Below, one piece after another: positions 46,970 to 57,350 of a stretch of DNA of 64,000 bases (position 1 is the stretch's first letter; every line of letters starts with the position of its first letter). The notes under the pieces were generated by a model. It worked only from the letters and a program-made list of their open reading frames with translations. It was not told the origin of the DNA and did not search any database. A program made the position numbers and the translations under genes. Source of the stretch: Brachypodium distachyon (lineage: Eukaryota > Streptophyta > Magnoliopsida > Poales > Poaceae); contig NC_016131.3 in the NCBI RefSeq assembly GCF_000005505.3, forward strand, positions 57,397,355 through 57,461,354, given 5' to 3'.

Positions 46970-47212
46970 TCAACGGCGGCCCGATGCCGGCGAGCGGAGC
47001 AGCGGGGACACCAGCGCCTTCGCCTGCGACGTCGTCATCGCAGAGTAGTCAAAGAGCAACAGCGGGTGCGACGGCGACGGCGAGCGATCACCGAAGAGCT
47101 GCTGGAGCCGGAGGCAGCTAGTCGCCGGCGTGGCAGATGCAGACATCAGCTGTTGCCTCCCCTTTCTGTACTCCACCACGGCTCTGTACACCAACGGTAT
47201 CAGCCCCTCCAT
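46970..47212 (-). CDS. Small plant-specific protein of unknown function (MEGLIP type)
   Basis: An 80-residue single-exon frame starts at ATG 47212 (MEGLIPLVYRAVVEYRKGRQ) and stops at 46970. Small plant proteins with a MEGLIPFVYRAI-like N-terminus are widespread but uncharacterised, and this N-terminus fits. The rest is serine-, proline- and leucine-rich, with FGDRSPSPSHPLLLFDYS, and diverges from what I remember of the family. A TTTTTATAG element on the minus strand about 90 bases upstream could be its TATA box. GC-rich coding contrasts with AT-rich flanks. An upstream in-frame start at 47248 is not an ATG. Confidence 0.55.
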   Translation of the reverse strand: MEGLIPLVYRAVVEYRKGRQQLMSASATPATSCLRLQQLFGDRSPSPSHPLLLFDYSAMTTSQAKALVSPLLRSPASGRR

Positions 47213-49929
47213 TGGAGGCAACTGACTAGCTCGAGGGTCGAGCTTCACTTTGCTTGTTGCCGACAGAGCAACGAAGAAGTGGGTGCCCCCAAGGATCCAT
47301 CGCTATAAAAAGGGGCGAGCTAGCTGAAGTACTTACTGTGAGTGAGACAGAGGAAGCTTGCTGCTTTTCATTTCAGCTGCAGCAAACGTAAACGTCTCAC
47401 CAAATCCACTGATTTTTTCCAAGTGGATCACATCACAGTGCACCATCTCTGTGTGCTCATCTGCTGTCTGATATGATCTCGTCGACATTGCGCCATCGCC
47501 AGTACTTGTAATCTTATTGCTTGCCCGGTACTGAACTGAACCCAAGCGATCAAATCAAATAATGTTCCATCTGTCATGGACTTCTTGGATTGCTGTGTGT
47601 GTGTGTGTGGACTGGACAGTGGAGAAGGTGTGAGATTTAATCTTCAGATAGGTCAATTTGTTGCTGGTAGCGGGCAGCTATCAACAGGTAATATGTATAA
47701 CAACAAGGTGGTCGATCGATCGATCGATCGATCGGGGCGGCTAGCTAAGCTTGTGGTAGAAGAAGATGAACAATGGAGTAGATGCTCTGGAAAACTTGGG
47801 AAAATATATCTGGGATTTAGTTGGTTAGCTTGACAGTAATGTGCTCCAGTGCCTGGATGGATTGATTCCAACTCCCAAGTGCAGCATTACAGGAAAGGAC
47901 AAAGGCAGCAGCAGAGATAGGCACTGAGGTGTCCTTGATGTGTTCGTCTCACCAAAATGCAGTGCCCAAGAAGCCAGCCAGCCACGGATCTCGATTATCT
48001 GCACCTGTCGGCTGTTGATGATATATTCTTCTGGTTAGTAGTAAGTAGTATGATGCAATAGTTTGTTAATTAGGGGCCTTGTTAAGATATTGCCTTGGAC
48101 CAAATGGAGAAGACTTGCTACCTTACAACGGCTGATCGATACGTGATATATACTTCCATGCAAAAGATGAATGGATGCAGCACCAGCAACTGCATACCTG
48201 CTGCAACTGAATGTGCCGAGACATCATATCGTCTCGTTAAATAAACTTCAGTTCAGTTCTCTGGTGCTGCTCCTGGGTACTTGTCACAGGATCAAAGAAT
48301 GTTCCATGTATACATCAACAGAAAAAGTGGTTCTTAATTAGTTGGCATGGTACCATTCTTGCATTGCATCAATCATTAATTGCGGTCTCAAACCAAGTAC
48401 TCCAAGCTAATCAAGTCTCCAAGTCCAAAGCATATTGAGAAGCTTCCTGTTTGAGAAGCGTGTACATAGTGCTATTTCCCAACTTGTTTTGTCTAAACAA
48501 GGCTGCATGTACAATAAAATAAACTGAGTAAAAGATGGAGTAGTATATATGTGTAGTATTTTTAGTTACAGTTTTGTTATATCTAAATCGTTTGATTTTT
48601 AGTTACGGACAAATCGATTTCTCGACCGTCGGATATGATTCGTGTTTTAAGATTTAGAACGAACAATGAAAAAAATAAGAATGCAATGACATCTAGATAC
48701 GAATCCAGCGGCCCTGATATGTCAACCGAGATTTAACCATTTTTTACTCTCCACACCCATTTTTTACAATGTTTGACAAACGATAGGTGAGCGTTCTAAA
48801 GACAACTTTTTAGGAGGCTTCGTTTCCTAGTTCAAAGTTGTAGCACGAGAATGGGCCTTTTCTAGATAAAGCCATTAAGGCCTGGGTAAGAGCCATGGAT
48901 GGACCGATATATTTCATCGGCCCAAATACCAGCAGGGCCTATTACAAAATGTCCAAACCCTTTGGTTCCCCTGGGCTGAAAATACTCCTACAAAGATCAA
49001 AGAAGAAAAGAGCTAAAATAGTAAAACAGTACACTTCTAAAACATAAAAAATAATTGCGCTAAATTTTTAAGAAGTCTGTGAGTCAAAAAAATTAAACTT
49101 TGATCAAGTTTATAAAAAATATATCAACATCTAGTATATTAAATAAGTATATTATGAAAATATGTATCATGATAAATGAATTTAATAAACTAATTTAGAA
49201 TAGTAAATGATGATTGGTATTTGTACAAACTTGGTCAAAATTTAACAAGTTTGACTTAGCACAAAACTAGGACACCTTACATTTAGAAACGGACGGAGTA
49301 TTATGTTGTGCTTAAAACAAAAATATAAAAACCATATTTCTAGACACGCGCTGAAAGATCTTACAGAAATTGTGTAATGCATCAGAAAATCAAAATATGT
49401 ATACCCTCACATCTAAAAGAAGGGAGACAGTACGACTACATGATCCGTGCATCTGTCCGTTCGATCTCTCCCTTCTTCTCGGGTTCTCAACCATATATTT
49501 GTGCTACTCCTTTACGAGACGACCACCATGCAGATATTGTACTAATGTCAAGGCCAGCGCGCGTGCATGCAGATGCAGACACTGAAGCAGGTTAAAGCAA
49601 AGGCCGGCCACTAGAGCTACGTACGTACTAGCCTTTAGCGAAAATCGGATCAGGGTAAAGCCGGCCGGCACGTACGTACGTACAGCAAGCTGCAGGCTAC
49701 GTACTGGACATGTACTCACGTACTGCTACAAGCGTGGCCTCGTCTACAGTACACTATTACTTATAATATCTTCGAGTACTATACCTACGTCTACGTATAA
49801 GAAAAGAGATATATATATACTCCAAAGAATTATTAAGGAGAATACACACTACATGGCAAAATCGAGCTCGTTTAACTGGTGAAAAATACTACTACTCCGT
49901 ACTGTAATTTTTCCTCGCAAACAGTTGTA
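47213..49929. other. Intergenic with degenerate MITE sequence
   Basis: No gene is supported. A (GATC)n tract lies at about 47713-47732. A degenerate Stowaway-like element at about 49040-49298 ends in ACGGACGGAGTA and contains AAACTTTGATCAAGTTTATA and AACAAGTTTGACTTAG, which are internal words of a common grass MITE. Confidence 0.5.
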
Positions 49930-50033
49930 CTCCATCCGTCACATATTAAGTAAGTGTTATTTCATTACATGTATTTAGACGTATTTTAGTATATTAATAT
50001 TGAGACAAATTAATATATGTGGGATGGAGGGAG
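49930..50033. mobile_element. Stowaway-type MITE, 104 bp
   Basis: CTCCATCCGTCACATATTAA and TTAATATATGTGGGATGGAGGGAG are inverted ends, with TA on both sides. Confidence 0.8.
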
Positions 50034-51936
50034 TATAAAATTTTCTCGAAAGAAGGGTAAACTGCTTACGCATGCCTGTCTAGATCGATCGATCGACGGA
50101 TTGATCAAAGGAGGAGGGTATTGTAGCTAGGGAGGGAGCACAATCACATAACCCAACAAAAAACGACTTTACCAGCATAATCTCTGCCCCCAAAAAAGGA
50201 CGGATCATATCGATACCTCACATCATACAGTTAGCTACCTACCTAGCTAGTGTATCTGCGTATGCACACTTTAGTTGGGCATGCATGTTGTGGACACATC
50301 TGGGGCACGGGTAAAGGCAATGATTCTGCCCCACGGTCACACGACACAATCCATCCATATGCATGCACGTCTTAATTTGATACGTGTTGGGCAACGGAAA
50401 AGGACTACGAGTTGTGCTCAGCTGCTACTCCGAAGGAGGAGAAACATCTGTGCTGCTGTTGTAATACCGTGTCTAAATCCTGTCGGTGGGACATACATGC
50501 ATGCCCGTTTAGGGAACACACTTATGGCTCCATTAGATCGATCGAATGTCCACCCGTCTATATCGATCGAGCCCTTTCTCGGGCTCTGCGACGACTCCAT
50601 GCAACCACGTACTTTAATTGAGATCAGCACTTTTGATACGTACCGCATGCATCCTACTCCTACCGGGTTTAGATACAGTAACTAACTAATCACCATTCCA
50701 TGCTAGTACAACTACCGGTCCAAAATATAAAGTCTAATTTTTGTTCACCGTCAAACTTTCTAGTATATGTAGCCAAGTCATGTCCCCGTACATGCATAAC
50801 CTGCCTCGTGTCATTGGATCTGGCTCGCCTCATTATTATATTTCATTCTAGTATATGTTATCTGTGGATGGTATATGATATTGGTATATGGTATGTAAAT
50901 AATATTTTCATTGGTATATGATATATTTTATTGATATATGAATTAAAAAATATGTGGGTCCAGGTGGGTGCCACGTGTCAGCACATGGTTGGTTGCATGG
51001 TACAGCCGCTAAAAAAATACTTTGCGGCTGGCATATCCACTATGAAATCAAGACAATATGAAAGTTATGGTAGCTCATATAGATAGATTTGTTTCACAAT
51101 TGAATCTCGGATACACTTGTTACCGATTACATATATAGATGTGTTTGAAACCATGATAGAATACGCTTTTGATTGCTATGTTTCGATGTATGTACTTCCT
51201 CCGTCCAACAAAGGATGTCTCAATTTTGACTAAATTTGAATGCATCTATACACTAAGTCATGTCTAAATACATCCAAATTTTGATAAACTTGAGACATCT
51301 GGATGTATCGGGTTAGTATTTTTCTTCTTTCCTTTCCTGCGATGTATGTAGTACTTGTCAGGTGAGGAACATAGGAGTACACATCATGCACAACATGCAT
51401 GCATGCCATCCAGATGACACGACATGAACCTTTTATGTGGGCTGCCCAACACATGCATGGGCACGTACGGTCGACCGATCTGCATGCACTATACTACTGC
51501 ACAGATGACGCATCTATCAACAAACTGATCGCTTTTAGTAGTACGTACTCTTGTTTTACCAAAAGAAGACCTTATCGTTTAAGCACGACGACACGAAAAC
51601 ATGCATGCATGCATCTGCGTGTACGTTCATCAACACGTACCGGCACGTCCGTACGAGAAAACCATGAATGTAAATTATGCATGCATGCAGGCAGGCCAAA
51701 CCGCCAAAGCAAAAATTTAATTGCAACTCAGTCTCACACTGTCCAGTACTCATAAGCATTTGCGACATATATGCAGGTACATGCATGATCAATCGATCGA
51801 GATATATATAATTAAACATATATGCATGTACGTAATGCAAGTGGCTTACCCTATGGGTCACAAGCATGCACATGGATTTATAATTGAAAAATTAGGTCAA
51901 CGGAAGAAGCCGGGCGGACAACGACAGCCGTCCATG
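50034..51936. other. Intergenic up to the CACTA element
   Basis: The region is AT-rich with many GCATGCATGC and GATCGATC runs. One MITE lies at 51195-51316. No gene was recognised. Confidence 0.5.
51195..51316. mobile_element. Stowaway-type MITE, 122 bp, sister of 19813-19932
   Basis: It starts CTTCCTCCGTCCAACAAAGG after TA and ends CGGGTTAG before TA. The interior (TGAATGCATCTATACACTAA) matches the reverse complement of the MITE at 19813-19932 throughout. The right end is degraded. Confidence 0.8.
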
Positions 51937-52265
51937 CACTGCTACAAAACAGTCTATATACAATGGCACATCAGTAATGGGTCCGGTGCGACCGTTACTG
52001 ATGAACAACATCAGTGTCGGTCGCGGACGCGACCATTACTGATGAACAGAGCAGGGTCTGTCCGTCCCCGCCAAGCCATACATCAGTGGCGGTCGCGCGA
52101 GGCGACGCCACTGATGAACCATCATACCTCGCGAGATACATCAGTGGCGGTCGGTTAAGAGGCGACTGACTCTGATGAACCACACATCAGTAACGGTCGC
52201 CCTAACGCGACCTGATGTACCCACTATTATTAGTAATGGTCGTCCAATTCCCGACCGCCACTAAT
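51937..52265. repeat. CACTA 5' terminal and subterminal repeats
   Basis: The unit (A)CATCAGTAACGGTCG and its inverse CGACCGTTACTGATG recur about ten times with GCGACC spacers between 51968 and 52265. These are the expected TNPA-type binding arrays of CACTA elements. Confidence 0.85.
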
Positions 52266-52811
52266 GATCGTCGCGGTTTAAATACGAAGAGTAGAGCCGC
52301 AGCTGGTCGCGCTGCGCGTCGTAACGGACCAGCTGTGGCCCCTTCTTCTCCGGCGACGGCAAAGCGCTGTCCGATGGCGACATGGCCGCCGGCGAGCCCC
52401 CCAGCTAGCCCCTACTCCCTCCCCCTTCCTCCTCCCCCCCCCCCATGCCGGCGGCCGCAGTTTCCATGGCCGGCGGGCGGGCGGCAAGCTCCGATTCTCG
52501 ACCCTGAAGCTTCCCTCTCCCTCTCGATCTATCTCGCCGGTCTCTAATTTCTCTCCGAAGTTCCCCAATTTCAAAATTTTGAGCTCCGGCTGCCGGCCAA
52601 AATGCGGCCTCCTCCTCATCGCCCGGAAGCTTCCCTCTCCCTTGCGAGCTCTCTCTCCCTCCCGATCTTTCTCGCCGGCCTCCAATTTCTCTCAGAATAT
52701 CTCTAATTTCAAATTTTTAGTTAGTTCCGGTTAATTAACACCTTAATCCCCTTGTCAATGATTAGGCTAACTATTTTGTTTTGTTTGTTTTCTTGTGTAT
52801 TGTGTTGTAGA

Positions 52812-55729
52812 TCAAAGGACCGTTCTTGGATGTACGCCAAGGAAAGAATCAATGCTCGATGGATAACCGAATGGGCGGTCTTTTTTTGAGTCGCGAAAGG
52901 TGATATGGAACGAAAAGGACTTGTGATGATGCGTTGTCCATGTCGCAAATGTGGAAACACATGCATGATGAAGCCTGAAGATGTTCAGATGCACGTGCTG
53001 GAATCGGGTTTTGTGGAAGGTTATTCTCGCTAGACTTGTCACGGGGAGGATGCGATTGATGTCGGTAGCGGTAGCGAAGATGATGATGTCCTGCGGTATG
53101 ATCTGGCGAATGATTCCGAGGAAGAAACAAGGGTCGGTGAGGAGGCTAATGTGGAAGGTGAAGGAGCTCCACGTGGCAGGATTGCCGAAATGCTAGATGA
53201 CCCGTACCTACGGAACCAGCTGGAGGATCCCGAAGATGAGGCAGAGTCTACTCAGTTCAAAAAATTGTCGGAGGATGCAAACACACCCTTGTATGATGGA
53301 GCTGGCGAAGAAAACAATGTGCTCGAAGTGATGCTCGAACTTTTAAGGCTGAAAACAACATCATGCTGGTCAGACAAGGGCTTCACGAACTTGTTGAATT
53401 ATCTTGCTTCGGTTTTTCCACAGCCAAACAAGTTGCCCAAGAACACCTTCCTCCATGGTTAATCATGAAGAGAAAATACATCCACAAGTGCATGCTCATA
53501 CAGGGTCCAAAGCAGCCGAGAGCTGACCTAAATGTGTATCTGCAGCTAGTGAAGGATGAGCTGAAGCAGCTTTGGAACCCTGGCAGAGTGGTTTGGGACG
53601 TAAGCAGGAGGGAGTACTTCACGATGAGAACAGCGCTTCTGACCTGCATGCATGACTACCCCGCGAATGGAAATACTTCATGCCAGGTGACACATGGCTA
53701 CAAGGCCTGTACAAAGTGCGGGGAAAACACGACATCGGAGATGTGGTTCGCTTCATCCAAAATTGTTTACATGGGCCACCAAAAGTGGTTGGATACTAAA
53801 CACCCTTGGAGGGATGACAAGGAAAGGTTCAATGGGAAGACGGAGCACAGGACAGCGCCGAAGGAGAAGTCTGGTATGCAAATCCTCGAAATTGTGAACG
53901 ATCTTGAAGTTATCCCTGCAAAGATTGCTGCGAAGAAATATAAGGAACCTAAAGGCGTGGTGTGGAAAAGGAGGTCCGTATTCTGGACCTGGAGTACTGG
54001 TCACATTTAGAATGCCGCCACAACATAGAGGACAGCGTGATGGGGTTGCTGATGAACATTCCAGAGAAGACGAAAGATGGACACAATGCACGGAAGGACC
54101 TGGAACTCATGTCTATCAGAAAAGAGTTGTGGGGCAAAGATCGAGTGTCGGCAGCCGACAAGAATGGTTTCGTGATGGTGACCACGCGGTGTCGTCTTGC
54201 ATGTTACAACCTGTACAAAGACGAGTTGCATAGGATGTGCTAGTCCCTGCAGGGCATCAAAGTCCCATCGAACTACTCGTCGAGCATGAAGCATCTAGTT
54301 GACATGAAGAGTCACAAGCTATCTGACATGAAGTCTCACGACAACCATGTCATACTCACTCAGTTACTTTCAGTCGCAATCAGAGGTATCATGGAGCCGC
54401 ACGTAAGGGAGACAATCATGAAGCTTTCTGATTTCTTTGACAGCATCTCGCAGAAGTCAATCACCGTTAGACGATGCCAGATATTGAAGGATAGTATGAT
54501 ACAGATTATGTGCGAGCTTGAGATGTTCTTCCCTCCATCATTCTTCGATATCATGGTCCATCTAATGATCCACATATGCGATGAGATCTTGTCCCTAGGG
54601 CCCTCGTTCCTGCATAACATGTATGGCCCTGAACGATACAACGAGGTTTTGAAGCGCTACGTTCGTAACAGATCGCGTCTGGAAGGTAGCATCGTGGAAG
54701 GCTTTAGGGCAGAGGAGTGCATCGAGTTCTGCACGTATTGGTTGGCCGATCAGAAATCAATAGGTGTTCCCGAATCACGTCACAAGGGCAAGCTCGATGG
54801 TGATGGTGGCCTTGGACATACATACCTTAATGTCTATGGAAGAGGAAGGGAAGCTGACTTTGAAAGAGCACATTTGGTTGTGTTGCAAACTGCCGATTGC
54901 TTCCGGCCTTATCAGAAAATGCACATGGAACAACTGCGAAATGAAAACCCTAAAAGAGGAGAAGTCTGGATCCACTGGGAGCACAATAAAACATTCACAG
55001 CGGGGCTGAAGAATTATTGGTACGGCAGGGAGATGATCAATGTATCAGAAGAGACGGTTGCATGTTTTTTTACGGGAACCTGCTTAGCACGTCTCTACTT
55101 GGAAATCATATGAGATCAACGGCTATAACTTCTACACTACGTCTCAGGACCGTAAAAGATGGTATCAAAATAGTGGTGTAGTCATGACTTCTGAGACCGC
55201 GACCGACGACAACAGCAAAATCAAACTGTTCTTCGGCGTTATCGAGGAGATCTGGAAATTGGAGTACTCGATCACAAAGATCCCAATGTTCCATGTAAGA
55301 TGGACCAAAGGTGACAAAGAAGAAAGTCACAGGTTCACGACGATGGTGCTACCTCTTGAGATCCCTCGTGAACAAGTTGACGTGAGAAAAATCCCAGCAA
55401 GAGAGGAACCATGGGTCTTTACTAAACAATGCAAGCAGGTATTATACATAGACAACCCGGCAAATAAAGGCCGCGTCGTAGTAAGAAGAGGGAAAAGAAG
55501 CATTGTCGGAGTGGACGGAGTTACTTCACAAAAAAACTACGAAGGTGTTCATGATCCGACGACCGCCGCAGATGACGAAGAAGCGGAACGCACGATATTA
55601 ACGAGGAAAAGGAGAGGGAAAAGAAGAAGTGAGGGGAACGAGAGCGAGAAAATACCACAAAAACCCTACCTCAGAAGCAGTTCTGCGAGGAGTCAAGTTA
55701 TGACTTACCGAACGAAGGAGAAGCACTAG
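52812..55729 (+). pseudogene. TNP2-like CACTA transposase gene, internally deleted and broken
   Basis: Reading from 52812, DRSWMYAKERINARWITEW and CPCRKCGNTCMMKP belong to the transposase-associated domain. In-frame stops TGA at 52887 and TAG at 53031 interrupt it. After a spacer (MLELLRLKTTSCWSDKGFTN), the sequence at about 53445-53455 jumps directly from LPKNTF to LPPWLIMKRKYI, which lie several hundred bases apart in intact relatives. The catalytic centre of the transposase_21 domain is therefore largely gone. Further on are ALLTCMHDYPANG, KACTKCG, the DUF4218 domain (FFPPSFFDIMVHLMIHICDE, about 54286-54770) and the DUF4216 domain (FFGVIEEIWKLEYS, about 55200-55350). A frameshift occurs near 53960 and a stop at 54241. 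Expression of a working transposase is not possible. Confidence 0.85.
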
Positions 55730-55969
55730 TAGTCACATTATAATGTACTCATACTGAATCTTAATGCAAAATTTGTACTAAGTGAAATTATGTGTGATCC
55801 ATGTACTTTTGTTTATGCATCTGATGAAATTTTTGAATTTAATTTAGCACAGATTACTAGTGAATTCCATGATGTGGTGTACAAATACTACACAAGACAT
55901 GATGTGGTGTACAAATACTAGACGAATGCATGAATTTTTTCATCAAACTTGATATACTAGTAAGTATAA

Positions 55970-56160
55970 TAATCAGTAACGGTCGGCCTTTCATTCGCCC
56001 GTTACTGATGAGTGCCTAGCGTGACGTTACTGATGAGTGGTTGGGCATTTCTCACAAGAGCTTATGAGTGGGGGTCGCATCCTAGCGCGACCGCTACTGA
56101 TGAGAATAGGCACATCAGTAACGGTCGGCTCCCTTACCCGCCCGTTACTGATGTACGTAA
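55970..56160. repeat. Internal block of CACTA subterminal-type repeats
   Basis: Copies of ATCAGTAACGGTCGGC and CCGTTACTGATGA occur in both orientations in the middle of the element, between the two genes. They are followed directly by a TATATAAG at 56163 and a GC-rich 5' region. The block either supplies the promoter of the second gene or marks the fusion of two elements. Confidence 0.8.
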
Positions 56161-56162
56161 GG

Positions 56163-56170
56163 TATATAAG
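56163..56170 (+). promoter_or_regulatory. TATA box of the second CACTA gene
   Basis: GGTATATAAGAGAAG lies right after the internal repeat block and upstream of a 470-base GC-rich, probably untranslated or first-exon, region. Confidence 0.5.
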
Positions 56171-56837
56171 AGAAGACGACGAAACGGTCGGGTCTCATTC
56201 TCGCCTGCGCGTCCTCCCCTAACCGAGAGACCAGCAGTGGGCGCCCCGCTAACCCTAGCGACGCTCTGCCCAATTTTCGCGCCGTCGACCCCGCGCGCTG
56301 CCCCGAGCCTGCCGCTGACGGCCTCGTCCTCGCCTCCTTCCTCCTCCGCCCCGAGCCCGCGCCAGATTCCGTGCCGTCTTCCTCCTCTGCCCCGAGCCCG
56401 CGCCTCCCCGTCCTCGACCGGAGCCTGCCGCCGACGGCCTCGTCGTCGTCGCCCGGAGCAACCGTCGACCTCGCCCGTGACCTCCCCGGCCGTCCTCGCC
56501 CGCGACCTCCTCGCCGTATTCCTGCTCCGCCCCGAGCCGTCTTCCTCCGCCGTCCCCGAGCCCGCACCACCGAGCCGTCTTCCTCTTCCCCGCCGTCAAC
56601 CCTGCGTCACCGAGCCGTCTTCCTCGACCCACAAGGTGCGCGCTCCCTCTGCCTCCCTCTCACTGTTAGGGTTAGGGTTCATTGTTAGGGTTAGGAATTG
56701 CTGCTTCTGCCCCTATTTACAAGTGTTAGGGTTCACTGAAATTACAAATGTTGTATGATGTGCTCCTGTGCTCCTAATCCTTGTATGATGTGCTCGTGTG
56801 CTCCTTGGTGAGTTGAATTAGATTGCTGATTTGAATT

Positions 56838-57115
56838 AAAGAGCATGATTTATACATGTTTAAGATTTTAGCGATATATGTAGCTCTACATAATTTATAT
56901 GCTGCAATATACATGTTAGCGTGATGCAGTTCATAAATTTAGCTCTACATAATTTCAGAAAGAGCATGATTTATACATGTTTATGATTTTAGCTATATAT
57001 GTAGCTATACATAATTTAGATGCTGCAATATACATGTTTGCGTGATGCAGTTCATAAATTTAGCTCTACATAATTTCAGAAAGAGCATGATTTCAGCTAT
57101 ATACATGCTGTTTAC
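56838..57115. repeat. Tandem repeat, 121-bp unit, about 2.3 copies
   Basis: AAAGAGCATGATTTATACATG begins at 56838 and 56959, and a third copy starts at 57080. Each continues with TTTTAGCTATATATGTAGCT, ATGCTGCAATATACATG and GATGCAGTTCATAAATTTAG. The repeat lies in an intron-like region of the second CACTA gene. Confidence 0.9.
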
Positions 57116-57350
57116 TTATGATTTTAGCTATATACACCAAGTGCTTCATTTATGTGAATTGTGGGCCCGACCATCGTGTCGGGTTATGGGAGAAGGGGCC
57201 GGCCATCGTGCCGAGGGGGTACATATGCGGGTGGGATTTTTATGCAGGTTTCGAGCTCCTAATAGAGAAAAATTGCTAGTTTTTTAGCATAGGTCATGCC
57301 AAAATTTTCGGCCAATATATATTTGATGGTTTTGATGGCATAGGTACAAA

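Noticed and set aside
47576..47833. Plus-strand 85-codon frame starting MDFLDCCVCVC.
   Set aside because: It runs through a (GATC)n simple repeat and a GTGTGTG tract and has no family resemblance.
51968..52265. Short regularly recurring ACATCAGTAACGGTCG units that could resemble a CRISPR-like array.
   Set aside because: Spacing and orientation are irregular and the units sit at CACTA termini in a plant nuclear genome. They are transposon subterminal repeats.
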